Source of the DNA: a virus
Direction: 5' to 3' (one strand)
IMG/VR virus record: IMGVR_UViG_3300047095_000752
Span: 62,001 to 126,000 of that record
Length of the DNA stretch: 64,000 nucleotides
In this document: positions 15,830-23,521 of the stretch, in pieces
Layout: each line of letters opens with the position of its first letter
Position numbering within the stretch: the stretch's first letter is position 1
Notes under the pieces: model-generated
The model's database searches: none
The model's input: only the letters and a program-made list of their open reading frames with translations
Told to the model about the DNA's origin: nothing
Made by a program: the position numbers and the translations under genes

Positions 15830-18313
15830 TTAACTCTTTAGTAGGATCGCTGACATGTACTGAGAAAATATTTCTTTCACGGGGTTTTGACGTGATACCT
15901 TAAAGGTTGCATCCCCCTTTTGAACGATCTCGGAAATCAATTCGTTTTTAACCCCGTGATCCGAACTCTGAGGTCCGAACAATTCATCGAGCAATACAGG
16001 TACATCCCAAGCAAGAAGCGAGTATAAGTCGCCTTCACCGATCTTCTGTCCGCCTCCTCGTTTAGCACCAGCCGTGGGAGCTAAAGTCCCAGTAGCATAG
16101 GAGCCGGTCGATCTCGCTGAAATCTTCTTATCCGACATATGCTCAAGTTTGTTTACATATAAATAACCAACCGAAATTGGATCTGTAATTTTATTATTAA
16201 ACGTAGGTAGCATTAATGGATATTTGGTTTTAAGTCCTAATACACGTAAAGCTTTTAATATATTATCTCTAGCTGGAGTTTTAAATGGAGGAAATACTAA
16301 AGGTACAAATCCGTTTTCTTTAATTTGATTGACCATATCCCTGTACATTGGATCGCTCATTGATTTAAGCTTAGTTATACTACTTTTACTGTAATGGAAT
16401 CCGTCTGTATTATCGAGAAGTGATAAAGCTGCAGCATATTTTGTGGTAAATTCTATTCTGGATTTTGTGGTTGCAATTATGGCTAACTCTTTGGCGATCA
16501 ACCCTGTGTGTAGCTCCATTAGCTGACCGGGGTTCATTCGATTAATTACAGATAGAGTTGAATATAACATTTCAATTTTACGACCATCTGGCATCCGAGG
16601 CATCTCATCATCGGGGACAATTGCCGCAACTACACCTTTATTGAACGCTCTATTATTAAGTTTATCCCCCTTGATCATTTGAAGCTCTTGTTGGATCGTG
16701 AATTTAATTAAGACCCCGATAAATGGCTTTCCACGTTCCTTAAATGACCCCAGAGGGTATCTACCATTGAGACGAGTGTAGCGCTCACGGAATGCTTCGA
16801 ACGCCGGTACAAGCAACTGAGGGATGTCCTCTTCGGGTATATTTGAATATACTTCGATATCTACAATCTTACCACCATCCGCTCTTAAGTGCTTCAAAGT
16901 TTGGGTATCGTAAAGGGTGGTAGAGTGTGTCATCAACACCGCCCCTTTATCTACATAATCCCCAATATTGGCTATAAATGAAAGATCGTCTTCTTCGGTT
17001 ATATACACACTTTGTTCTTCTTGGTGGAGAGATGTGAATCTTTTCGATGCACTTTCGCTCACAACCATGCCATCCTCGAAGTTATACCCATACCAAGGCA
17101 TAAACGCGCAAAGCATGTTGATCCCAGTGCTGATTATCCCATCCTTTACACCGGATCCTTCGGCTAAGATCTCTCCAGTTTTTACTTTTTGTCCGATCTT
17201 GACTAAAGTTTGAAATACTCCAAGTCCATTTTTGCCCTGCCCAGATTTTAACAACACAGGTTTAATATCTACAGCATGGATCTTATTTTTATCATCTCTT
17301 ATAATAATTTCAAGTGTAGTTATATCCGTAATGACACCATCAATGGGGGCTTTTTTAATAAACGAATCTGATAATAGACCCGATAATACACTTTCAAATC
17401 CAGTTTGGATCGCTGGAAATTCTTTATACTTAAGTGGGATCGCTTGTTTAGCCTGACCTGACGCCATGCAAACGCGAGCACCTTCATTTGATTCAACGAA
17501 TGGGATCATTGCCGGTCCGACAGAAAGGATCTCGTGCGGCATGACCTTTGATCGATCTCGTTCGGCAAATAATCCACGGGTGTTTGTTAGTGCAGATCCA
17601 ATCGTTAAATGTTGTAGGATCCCCATTTTATCCGATGCAGGTGTATCCAACGGATCGATGTTACCAAAATAGCTTGGGTGAATATTCATTGCTGCTGCGG
17701 GCCACGCTGCCGCTTTTGGGATCCCGCCGATCCCAATCGGCGTGATCCGCGTCAGCATGCTCAATTCCTCAAGTGGATTTATATTTTCAGCCGTAGTAAA
17801 GTTCTGACTTGTTACGATCAGACTCATAACGGTAGTGGGATTTATGAATAAACGGGCATCCTTATCACCTGAAAGGCGCTTTGACATATATTCGGTATAA
17901 GCCGCATTCAACTGCTTTTGGAGCAGAGATACGAATACTTCGGATGATCGAACGCGCAAGTTATGGGTGTCATTCCAATCGTCAATACGACCTTTTACTA
18001 CCTCCTCAACCATGTTTTGGATTATATATCTTAACTCGGTTGGGTGATTGCGGCTGGCCAAGATGTTCTTCTCAATAGCAGTCACGATATTATCGAGAAT
18101 GTTATTGAGGATATAGGTACAGTTTCTATTACCTATAGACTTTTCAAGAACACTCTGCCAGAACAATGGAGTTTCCATCGCATCTATATTTTTTGGGAAA
18201 AACGGAACAGATTTATTGAAGCATTCAATTTGTTGCTTCCCTGCCTCATTATTGTCCGCGCACTCGAATGTTGCAATTTGCCCATTAGGTAATTTTATAG
18301 ATCTATTGTACAT
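15830..18313 (-). CDS. rpoB: RNA polymerase beta subunit, C-terminal fragment
   Basis: 827 residues. Conserved beta blocks: NPLEELSMLTRITPIG (179-194), IHPSYFGNIDPLDTP (211-225, the HPxxxGxxxPxxTP rif region), GDKLNNRAFNKGV near 550 (the GDK..RHGNKG active-site block with its lysines), MLYSTLSVINRMNPGQLMELH, and KRGGGQKIGEGDLYSLLAWDVP near the end. It starts about where bacterial beta reaches the middle of the lobe region and runs to the C-terminus. The N-terminal part is a separate ORF 6.4 kb upstream, interrupted by endonucleases. Phage-encoded multisubunit RNAP. Confidence 0.96.
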   Translation of the reverse strand: MYNRSIKLPNGQIATFECADNNEAGKQQIECFNKSVPFFPKNIDAMETPLFWQSVLEKSIGNRNCTYILNNILDNIVTAIEKNILASRNHPTELRYIIQNMVEEVVKGRIDDWNDTHNLRVRSSEVFVSLLQKQLNAAYTEYMSKRLSGDKDARLFINPTTVMSLIVTSQNFTTAENINPLEELSMLTRITPIGIGGIPKAAAWPAAAMNIHPSYFGNIDPLDTPASDKMGILQHLTIGSALTNTRGLFAERDRSKVMPHEILSVGPAMIPFVESNEGARVCMASGQAKQAIPLKYKEFPAIQTGFESVLSGLLSDSFIKKAPIDGVITDITTLEIIIRDDKNKIHAVDIKPVLLKSGQGKNGLGVFQTLVKIGQKVKTGEILAEGSGVKDGIISTGINMLCAFMPWYGYNFEDGMVVSESASKRFTSLHQEEQSVYITEEDDLSFIANIGDYVDKGAVLMTHSTTLYDTQTLKHLRADGGKIVDIEVYSNIPEEDIPQLLVPAFEAFRERYTRLNGRYPLGSFKERGKPFIGVLIKFTIQQELQMIKGDKLNNRAFNKGVVAAIVPDDEMPRMPDGRKIEMLYSTLSVINRMNPGQLMELHTGLIAKELAIIATTKSRIEFTTKYAAALSLLDNTDGFHYSKSSITKLKSMSDPMYRDMVNQIKENGFVPLVFPPFKTPARDNILKALRVLGLKTKYPLMLPTFNNKITDPISVGYLYVNKLEHMSDKKISARSTGSYATGTLAPTAGAKRGGGQKIGEGDLYSLLAWDVPVLLDELFGPQSSDHGVKNELISEIVQKGDATFKVSRQNPVKEIFSQYMSAILLKS

Positions 18314-18348
18314 AAATTTTCCTCTAAACCGAATAAAATGTTGGGGTT

Positions 18349-18366
18349 ATATATAGAAATTTGTCC
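18349..18366 (-). promoter_or_regulatory. Late-type promoter-like element, site 1
   Basis: Minus strand GGACAAATTTCTATATA, one of four copies of [AG]ACA-N6-TA. It lies 36 nt upstream of the beta C-fragment start. Confidence 0.55.
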
Positions 18367-18370
18367 TACG

Positions 18371-18384
18371 ATATGATATCATAT
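18371..18384. promoter_or_regulatory. 14-bp palindrome between divergent genes
   Basis: Perfect palindrome ATATGATATCATAT in the divergent gap between the beta C-fragment (minus) and the HNH endonuclease (plus). Position suggests an operator or overlapping promoter for the plus-strand gene. Confidence 0.35.
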
Positions 18385-18426
18385 GTATATGTAGTATGTA
18401 AAAAGTTTAAATAAAAGGATTTAAAT

Positions 18427-19191
18427 ATGCCTGTAAAATTGAAATATGATTTTGTTTACAATTTCTTTAAAGAAAAAGGTTGTGAATTATTAGAAACGGA
18501 ATATGTCGGTACACACACTAAAATGAGATATATATGTGAATGTGGTGATGAAAGTGTAATCTCATATAATAAGTTCCAACGAGGTAACAGATGCGCAAAA
18601 TGTGCCGGTAATGAAAAACATACATATGAAGAAGTATATAAGGCATTTGCCTCTAAAGGCTATGAGTTGTTAGAAACTGAATATGTTAATATAGGTACCA
18701 AAATGAGATATAAATGTGAATGTGGTAATGTAAGTGAAATAAGATTTTACGCTTTCAAAAGGGGAAGTGGATGTAAAAAATGTCAAATCGAAAATAATTC
18801 CGGAGAAAATCACTACAGATTTAAAAAAGATCGTTCCCGATTATGCCGAACTACTTATTTATCGTTTGATCTTAAAAAACTCCACATCTTAAAAGACGAT
18901 CCAAATTATGATAACCACCTTCAATCCAAACATAAAGCTCAATTAAATCCTTCCCGTTGGGCTAAATCCGAGTACGCTGTAGATCATATATTCCCTCGCG
19001 TAGCTTTCATAGATAACAATTTAGATAATATTCACGGGGGAGTATTAATCAAAGAAATCTGCAATCTCAGAGAAAACTTAAGAATAATAAATAGAAAAGA
19101 TAACCAAACAAAAGCCGGAAAATACTCCCAAGAAGACTTCCTCCAATGGTTTAACAATAACCTAAATAAAAAAATAAAAGCCAGTGTATAA
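18427..19191 (+). CDS. HNH homing endonuclease with two zinc-ribbon repeats
   Basis: 254 residues and the only convincing plus-strand gene. Two N-terminal repeats of about 55 residues (GCELLETEYVG..TKMRYICECG..C..C; GYELLETEYVN..TKMRYKCECG..C..C) are DNA-binding zinc ribbons. The C-terminal HNH nuclease has YAVDHIFPRVAF, NLDNIHGG and ICNLRENLRIINR, ending EDFLQWFNNNL. Ribosome site AAAAGGA lies 8 nt before ATG. Free-standing mobile endonuclease lying at the 5' end of the beta C-fragment. Paralogues at 23507 and 31513. Confidence 0.93.
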   Translation: MPVKLKYDFVYNFFKEKGCELLETEYVGTHTKMRYICECGDESVISYNKFQRGNRCAKCAGNEKHTYEEVYKAFASKGYELLETEYVNIGTKMRYKCECGNVSEIRFYAFKRGSGCKKCQIENNSGENHYRFKKDRSRLCRTTYLSFDLKKLHILKDDPNYDNHLQSKHKAQLNPSRWAKSEYAVDHIFPRVAFIDNNLDNIHGGVLIKEICNLRENLRIINRKDNQTKAGKYSQEDFLQWFNNNLNKKIKASV

Positions 19192-19200
19192 ACTGACTTT
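19177..19200. terminator. Convergent stem-loop
   Basis: Imperfect stem AAAGCCAGT / ACTGACTTT between the convergent HNH gene and the minus-strand paralogue cluster. On the minus strand it is followed by a T-rich tract, so it should terminate the cluster transcript. Confidence 0.6.
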
Positions 19201-19215
19201 AAATATTATAATATA

Positions 19216-19452
19216 TTATTTCATTTTTAGAAAATAAGGATTTTTTAAATTTGTGGAATAACGCTTAATGTTTGGTGTGTACATATACAGTTGGATGTTA
19301 ACATGAGACCCATCTCTCGGATATAACGCAAGAGCCACATTAAATGAACTTACATAGAAATTAATGTTACACATCCCATATTGGGCGATACTATTTATCA
19401 ATTGTGTTATCCTATGTCCGATTTTAGCATATCCTTTGAACATATCATACAT
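19216..19452 (-). CDS. Tiny paralogue, cluster 1 (member 1)
   Basis: 78 residues. Shares with the next three genes the layout: amphipathic helix (HRITQLINSI), then INFYVSSFNVALALY, then a strand with YMYTPNIKRY. Function unknown. Last gene of the cluster, before the convergent stem-loop. Confidence 0.7.
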   Translation of the reverse strand: MYDMFKGYAKIGHRITQLINSIAQYGMCNINFYVSSFNVALALYPRDGSHVNIQLYMYTPNIKRYSTNLKNPYFLKMK

Positions 19453-19458
19453 CGAAGT

Positions 19459-19704
19459 TCACCATCGGTTTGTCATCCTTATAGGTCTTTTATAATATGC
19501 CGGTCCTATCGACTTGATCATTGGAGTATATACATAGAGATGCCAATGTATTAGCTTCCGACCATCCAGTCGGGGTGAGTGTAATATATCAACGCCTACA
19601 CTTGTCAGTGTATAAAAGTGAACACGTAATAACTCAAATCCAAGTATACTATCTATAAACATTTTTAATTTTTCTGTCACGGTTTGAATATTTTTATAGG
19701 TCAT
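19459..19704 (-). CDS. Tiny paralogue, cluster 1 (member 2)
   Basis: 81 residues. Same layout: helix EKLKMFIDSILG, strand VHFYTLTSVGVDIL, then WHLYVYTPMIKS and YYKRPI. Clear relative of the genes at 19216 and 19701 (shared FY..T..VG and YVYTP/YAYAA blocks). Unknown function. Confidence 0.7.
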   Translation of the reverse strand: MTYKNIQTVTEKLKMFIDSILGFELLRVHFYTLTSVGVDILHSPRLDGRKLIHWHLYVYTPMIKSIGPAYYKRPIRMTNRW

Positions 19705-19940
19705 AACCCCATAGTCCCTAATAACATCGGTCGTTTATATGTATCGCCGGACATCCTATTACTGGCGGCATAAGCATAAATGTGAAATTTATAGCTATAT
19801 CCATTCGTTACCGAGAAAAAACCAATCCCAACATTACCGGTCGCACCATAAAAATTTATAGACCATATCTCGTGTCCTGTTATTTTTTCCATGAATTTAC
19901 TTAACATATGCGCGACTCTTCTAATAACATTAATGGGCAT
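19701..19940 (-). CDS. Tiny paralogue, cluster 1 (member 3)
   Basis: 79 residues. Helix VAHMLSKFMEKITG, strand INFYGATGNVGIGFF, then FHIYAYAAS and TYKRPM. The TYKRPM / YYKRPI match with member 2 near the C-terminus shows common descent. Overlaps its neighbour by 4 nt. Confidence 0.72.
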   Translation of the reverse strand: MPINVIRRVAHMLSKFMEKITGHEIWSINFYGATGNVGIGFFSVTNGYSYKFHIYAYAASNRMSGDTYKRPMLLGTMGL

Positions 19941-20178
19941 ATTTAATCATCCTTATCATTTCTTTATTGGATTTTTTTGGTAAAGTTCCATGATTACTTA
20001 TGTACTTGTATATATTTAAATGTATTTGATCTGATGTTACATAAGCGCCGTGTTTAAAAATACGAACCCCTACATTTTTAGTTATAGGAAAGTAAATGAT
20101 GTCATAAAATCCAATTCCAAGAATCTTATTTATAAAGCGGATGAGCCGCCTCGCTATTTTTATAGTGAAACTACTCAT
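19930..20178 (-). CDS. Tiny paralogue, cluster 1 (member 4)
   Basis: 82 residues from the ATG at 20178, chosen because GGAAAGG lies upstream of it. Helix IARRLIRFINKILG, strand IIYFPITKNVGVRIF, then IHLNIYKYISNH. Same family as members 1-3. Confidence 0.7.
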   Translation of the reverse strand: MSSFTIKIARRLIRFINKILGIGFYDIIYFPITKNVGVRIFKHGAYVTSDQIHLNIYKYISNHGTLPKKSNKEMIRMIKYAH

Positions 20179-20208
20179 GAATAGGCACCTTTCCATTGAA
20201 TGCATACG

Positions 20209-20511
20209 TCAGTACCCATGCCGCGTCGGATTATTTCGCATTTGTTCTTTATAAGACATCCCAAACGTATGAGCTTCAAGATGGAGCCAGCACGAAAACA
20301 TTCCTATATGTTCGTACATTATTATCCTTGACGTTGTATTATTTAGTACTATATAGTTTTTATTGTTAGGTTGTTCAAAGGATTTTATATGGGTTCTGAT
20401 GTCATATATAAGGGCGCTTGATACCGATTTATTTATTGCGTTTAAAAATTTTTCAATCCAATATGATGAATCGTAGATCCATTCGTCCATTTGTGTTTTA
20501 TGTGAAAGCAT
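20209..20511 (-). CDS. Tiny paralogue, cluster 1 (member 5)
   Basis: 100 residues. Helix YWIEKFLNAINKSVSSALIYDI, then a strand-rich region (YIVLNNTTSRIIMY; CWLHLEAHTFG). More diverged but has the same helix-then-strands plan. Unknown function. Confidence 0.62.
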   Translation of the reverse strand: MLSHKTQMDEWIYDSSYWIEKFLNAINKSVSSALIYDIRTHIKSFEQPNNKNYIVLNNTTSRIIMYEHIGMFSCWLHLEAHTFGMSYKEQMRNNPTRHGY

Positions 20512-20512
20512 A

Positions 20513-20626
20513 CTAATCTTTTTTTATTAATTTTTTTGATATTAAAATATACTTGGTTGATAGCGGTCGGACGCTATTATGACGAGATCGCATTTGTTCT
20601 CCTACGCTTACTTTACCATTCCTCAT
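20513..20626 (-). CDS. 37-residue basic peptide
   Basis: Begins at an ATG with a strong AAAAGGAG ribosome site 6-7 nt upstream and stops just before the gene starting at 20511. Sequence is basic (MRSRHNSVRPLS; SKKLIKKD). The ribosome site and fit in the operon support translation. Function unknown. Confidence 0.55.
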   Translation of the reverse strand: MRNGKVSVGEQMRSRHNSVRPLSTKYILISKKLIKKD

Positions 20627-20643
20627 GTAAACTCCTTTTAAAG

Positions 20644-20880
20644 TTAATAAATAATATGGTGCATACAACAGAATATATGTAAGCTTTTTGAATTTCTTTT
20701 GGATAAATAAATTACATAGTGTGATTCTGTATATCTTAAAAAGTGATTTGTTAAGGTGGTGTGTATATAAAAATCTAAATTAAAATTACTAACTACGTGA
20801 AATACCTTATTTATAAACTTTGCGATAATATATAGGGTGTGCCCAGTATACTCTTCAAAATAAGGTGCTATATTTATCAT
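20644..20880 (-). CDS. Tiny paralogue, cluster 1 (member 6)
   Basis: 78 residues. Helix LYIIAKFINKVFHVVSN, strand FNLDFYIHTTL, then SHYVIYLSKRN. Matches the cluster plan. Overlaps the next gene's start by 4 nt. Confidence 0.62.
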   Translation of the reverse strand: MINIAPYFEEYTGHTLYIIAKFINKVFHVVSNFNLDFYIHTTLTNHFLRYTESHYVIYLSKRNSKSLHIFCCMHHIIY

Positions 20881-21119
20881 TTGTAATAGCTTATTTTATG
20901 ATGTAAAAATGAAATGCATAAAAATCCGTATCTATTATTATTCATTATTTTAAAGTTAGATTGGTGCAGAGCTATATTATTTGTTGGTATTCCAACGTGG
21001 ACCATATATCTTATAAGTGATGTGTGTTGAGCCGTGATAGTATTTACAAAGAGTCGCAGTATATTTGATAAATTACCTACAATTGTCACATATGCTTTTC
21101 GCATTTGATTGAAATTCAT
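20877..21119 (-). CDS. Tiny paralogue, cluster 1 (member 7)
   Basis: 80 residues. Helix VGNLSNILRLFVNTITAQ, strand IRYMVHVGIPTNNIALH, then YGFLCISFLHHK. Similar helix and first strand to member 8. Unknown function. Confidence 0.65.
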   Translation of the reverse strand: MNFNQMRKAYVTIVGNLSNILRLFVNTITAQHTSLIRYMVHVGIPTNNIALHQSNFKIMNNNRYGFLCISFLHHKISYYK

Positions 21120-21349
21120 TATATTGTATACCTTATTTTAAACACAGTAAAGTAAACTTGTAATAGATGATGAGTTCTTAAATTTAATACTGAGAGTACA
21201 GATGGGATGGAGTAGTTCTCAATTGCTAAAACAACTATGTGATGAATATCGGGGCGTGATATATTTAATGCATTTATAAGCAATCTAATAGTGGAGCCTA
21301 CATTAAGACATGTCAGTTTAATGCAAGTATTATAGTGGTTACTAATCAT
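21119..21349 (-). CDS. Tiny paralogue, cluster 1 (member 8)
   Basis: 76 residues. Helix VGSTIRLLINALN, strand IHHIVVLAIENYSIPSVLSVLNLR, then LLQVYFTVFKIRY. Its start overlaps the stop of the small membrane protein at 21342. Unknown function. Confidence 0.65.
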   Translation of the reverse strand: MISNHYNTCIKLTCLNVGSTIRLLINALNISRPDIHHIVVLAIENYSIPSVLSVLNLRTHHLLQVYFTVFKIRYTI

Positions 21350-21515
21350 TTCTGTATACTTTATAAAAATCTATGATTACATCCAATGCTAAGCTAGCAA
21401 TTATACCTACTATTGCAGATTCTATAAAATTCATATTCCATATTTGATCTGTTACAATTATACATGTGAGGACGAATAAAAAATACGATACAGTACGTAA
21501 CCAAGGTCGATTCAT
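21342..21515 (-). CDS. 57-residue two-helix membrane protein
   Basis: Begins at an ATG overlapping the upstream stop (ATGA) with GGAGG just before it. Two hydrophobic segments: SYFLFVLTCIIV and ESAIVGIIASLALDVII. Unknown; small phage inner-membrane protein. Confidence 0.65.
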   Translation of the reverse strand: MNRPWLRTVSYFLFVLTCIIVTDQIWNMNFIESAIVGIIASLALDVIIDFYKVYRND

Positions 21516-21919
21516 TTACCCTCCAGTTCTTCTTTAAGTTTATTGAATAGTTTTTGTTTTTCAGTTTTTGTTAAATTTAATGCATCTATTTTATTTTGTC
21601 TTCTAGTTCTTTCTATAGCTCTTTTATATTCTTTTTCCTTTTTAATTCGTTCGTTAAATTCATTTTCTGTTTCATATCTATACAATACAAATTTTTCATC
21701 AAAACTGTCATAATAAGATTCCGATCTTTCAAGTTGCATTGAATAGTAGTCTCTATACTCAGGGTCGATAAGGTCTTCGAATTTCTTTTCGGCTTCGTCT
21801 AGACTTTTACGTATCTCTTCAAATGTCACATCGTAAAATCCACTATCTAAATTTATCGAATGAACTTTTTTATACTTTCTACTTATATTGTATTGAGTGT
21901 ATGTATCTTGCTTTGGCAT
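21512..21919 (-). CDS. Charged protein with YRYET motif (family member 1)
   Basis: 135 residues, very rich in Glu/Lys. Contains VLYRYETENEFNERI followed by a basic coiled coil (KRAIERTRRQ), ending NLTKTEKQKLFNKLKEEL. The YRYET..EF..R motif recurs in the genes at 21879 and 50239. Unknown function. Confidence 0.7.
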   Translation of the reverse strand: MPKQDTYTQYNISRKYKKVHSINLDSGFYDVTFEEIRKSLDEAEKKFEDLIDPEYRDYYSMQLERSESYYDSFDEKFVLYRYETENEFNERIKKEKEYKRAIERTRRQNKIDALNLTKTEKQKLFNKLKEELEGK

Positions 21920-22292
21920 TGTATTTAATCCTCCTTCGTTGTCTTTTTACTCTTTTATTATAACAATTAAACATTCTGTGAATAAATTCTCCACGAGTCT
22001 CGTATCTATAAAGGACGACCATAAATGTCGACCCATGGGATGCGTTGATAAAATAATTCGAGTACTCATATTTATGTGGTGCCAACCTTGATAATAAACG
22101 ATTAAGTATATTTCCAATAAACATAGGTATTTCATTTGTGGAGACCATCCAAATATCAGCTACACCAATAAACTCAGATGTATGATATTTATCTCGTCTA
22201 TTTGAATTATAAAACGCTTCAATGTTATCTATATTATTTTCGTCTATTTTTGTATATTGATTCTCATCATCTATGCTTTTTAAATACATCAT
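21879..22292 (-). CDS. Protein with YRYET motif (family member 2)
   Basis: 137 residues. Globular N-terminal part (TSEFIGVADIWMVSTNEIPMF), then VVLYRYETRGEFIHRM and a very basic tail (KRVKRQRRRIKYNAK). Overlaps the 21512 gene by 41 nt. Start has only a distant GGAG, so it may be translated at low level. Confidence 0.65.
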   Translation of the reverse strand: MMYLKSIDDENQYTKIDENNIDNIEAFYNSNRRDKYHTSEFIGVADIWMVSTNEIPMFIGNILNRLLSRLAPHKYEYSNYFINASHGSTFMVVLYRYETRGEFIHRMFNCYNKRVKRQRRRIKYNAKARYIHSIQYK

Positions 22293-22307
22293 TTCACGAA
22301 AAAATCT

Positions 22308-22340
22308 CCATAAAAAATGGGAGTGGTACTACCTCCCAAA
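22308..22340 (-). terminator. Probable terminator
   Basis: Imperfect GC-containing stem (GGGAGGT on one side, ACCACTCCC with a bulge on the other) followed by T6 on the minus strand, after the 30-residue ORF at 22354. Confidence 0.55.
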
Positions 22341-22353
22341 AAGTACTAGACGG

Positions 22354-22446
22354 TTAGATCGCACGGAAGACGAAATCGTCATCCATTAGGAGTTGCCACG
22401 CGGGGATTGCAGGATGAACTTCAATCAACTTCGGTACCACGTTCAT
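22354..22446 (-). CDS. Possible 30-residue peptide
   Basis: Short ORF with an unusually good ribosome site (AAAGGAACGG then AAC before ATG), ending just before the terminator at 22308-22340. Sequence begins MNVVPKLIEVHPAIPAW and ends DDDFVFRAI. Overlaps the previous small gene's end. Could be chance. Confidence 0.42.
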   Translation of the reverse strand: MNVVPKLIEVHPAIPAWQLLMDDDFVFRAI

Positions 22447-22588
22447 GTTCCGTTCCTTTGGTTGGGTGGGAGATAAGCATGAGACTTGATTGTGGGGATA
22501 GGATGAAATTGTATTGATGTTTGTCAGAATCTATGTCGCATATAAATACAGATTTTGTATCTCCGAGTTTAGATTGCGACTGTATCAT
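22421..22588 (-). CDS. Possible 55-residue protein
   Basis: Starts at an ATG inside the last codons of the gene at 22569. Reads SKLGDTKSVFICDIDSDK and FILSPQSSLMLIS, a plausible beta-rich small protein. A longer start is possible upstream but overlaps more. Unknown function. Confidence 0.45.
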   Translation of the reverse strand: MIQSQSKLGDTKSVFICDIDSDKHQYNFILSPQSSLMLISHPTKGTEHERGTEVD

Positions 22589-22790
22589 TGCGGGACATTT
22601 CTTGTAACTGCTTGTAGAACAGGTATGCAGATGTGTGCCTGTTATCAGGAACATTTTTGGATTTGATCAGTCTCTGTCCGTGGAGGCTATATTCAAAATC
22701 TCCATCAGGTTTCTTTTCGACTGATATAATGACTCCGTATTTAACTAAGGCGCTCTCCATCTCCTCAGTTGTAAGTTCTTCCGTGCACAT
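22569..22790 (-). CDS. Small unknown protein
   Basis: 73 residues beginning MCTEELTTEEMESALVKYG with a GGAGG ribosome site nearby. First gene behind the AT-rich element at 22823. Contains a short beta hairpin VIISVEKKPDGDFEYSLHG. Not recognised. Confidence 0.65.
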   Translation of the reverse strand: MCTEELTTEEMESALVKYGVIISVEKKPDGDFEYSLHGQRLIKSKNVPDNRHTSAYLFYKQLQEMSRNDTVAI

Positions 22791-22822
22791 TTTGACCTCC
22801 GTTTTTGGTTAAAGGATATATA

Positions 22823-22842
22823 CAATAATAAATATATATAAT
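22823..22842 (-). promoter_or_regulatory. AT-rich phage promoter-like element, site 3
   Basis: Minus-strand ATTATATATATTTATTATTG. It follows the terminator at 22847-22879 almost without a gap and precedes the gene starting at 22790. Confidence 0.62.
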
Positions 22843-22846
22843 AAAA

Positions 22847-22879
22847 AAATAACCCCGCAGCCTGTAGTGGCAGCGGGGT
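22847..22879 (-). terminator. Rho-independent terminator
   Basis: Minus-strand stem CCCCGC..GCC / GGC..GCGGGG with one T-T mismatch, followed by a T-rich tract. Insulates the 23004 transcription unit from the promoter at 22823. Confidence 0.88.
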
Positions 22880-22888
22880 AAAGAGGTA

Positions 22889-23017
22889 TCAGTCCCCGTC
22901 GAGGTTCCGCCCCCTCACCACCGAGGGATTGATGTTATGGAACCTCTCAGCGAAGGCGAACCCAGCAAGGATGGAGATATCCCTTCCGTTAGATTGGTGT
23001 CGGTTACATCGCTTCAA
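22889..23017 (-). CDS. Doubtful 42-residue ORF
   Basis: ORF between the gene at 23004 and the terminator, with C-ending codons like that gene (LAGFAFAERFHNINPSVV). The only available start is TTG with a poor ribosome site, so this may be untranslated 3' sequence. Confidence 0.22.
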   Translation of the reverse strand: MKRCNRHQSNGRDISILAGFAFAERFHNINPSVVRGRNLDGD

Positions 23018-23396
23018 TCGCGTTGACCGGGTTCAGTTCGGCACGAGATACACGGCGCGCTTCCAACAAGTCATTGCGAAGGGCTTCCGAAATGACCGAG
23101 GATCCAGCCATTCGAATTTGGAGTACACGGGCGCATTCGTGAACCTTTTTGGTATCGCGTCCCTTGAGAGCTTGTACTGTCTCCAAAAGTTCAGGAGCCA
23201 GCCGGAAGGCGATGAAGCCCTTGTCGTCGGTCGGGGCGACCGGGTTCTTCTGGATGTACTTCTGCAATGACACGATGATATTATCCATCACCTTGTCGTT
23301 GTCAACGGTGATGGGCGGTGCTCCTTTACATCCGCCGTCCGCCACCCCGTTGAAAATTCCGATGAGGATGTTCACAATTTTAATCTGGTTTGTCAT
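23004..23396 (-). CDS. Unknown protein, high-GC codons
   Basis: 130 residues from the ATG at 23396, chosen for its AAAAGGA ribosome site. Helical: KVMDNIIVSLQKYIQKNP, then FIAFRLAPELLETVQALKGRD and a C-terminal ALRNDLLEARRVSRAEL. The middle resembles a small ribbon-helix-helix-like or helical DNA-binding unit, but this is not firm. GC and codons differ sharply from the flanking HNH gene. It has its own promoter at 23472 and terminator. Confidence 0.72.
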   Translation of the reverse strand: MTNQIKIVNILIGIFNGVADGGCKGAPPITVDNDKVMDNIIVSLQKYIQKNPVAPTDDKGFIAFRLAPELLETVQALKGRDTKKVHECARVLQIRMAGSSVISEALRNDLLEARRVSRAELNPVNAIEAM

Positions 23397-23471
23397 GGCG
23401 AGATTCCTTTTTGCCCGGTGGGCGTTATAACCTAACAACTTAACTCCCATAAGTTAGCGTCAGATTATTTA

Positions 23472-23491
23472 CACTTCTTAATATATATAGT
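23472..23491 (-). promoter_or_regulatory. AT-rich phage promoter-like element, site 4
   Basis: Minus-strand ACTATATATATTAAGAAGTG, a variant of the shared element, again touching a terminator. About 75-nt leader to the gene starting at 23396. Confidence 0.55.
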
Positions 23492-23492
23492 G

Positions 23493-23521
23493 AAAACTCA
23501 CTGAAATTAATCAGTGAGTTT
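23493..23521 (-). terminator. Terminator overlapping HNH stop codon
   Basis: Perfect 11-bp stem AAACTCACTGA / TCAGTGAGTTT. The stop codon of the HNH gene lies in or beside the loop. Confidence 0.82.
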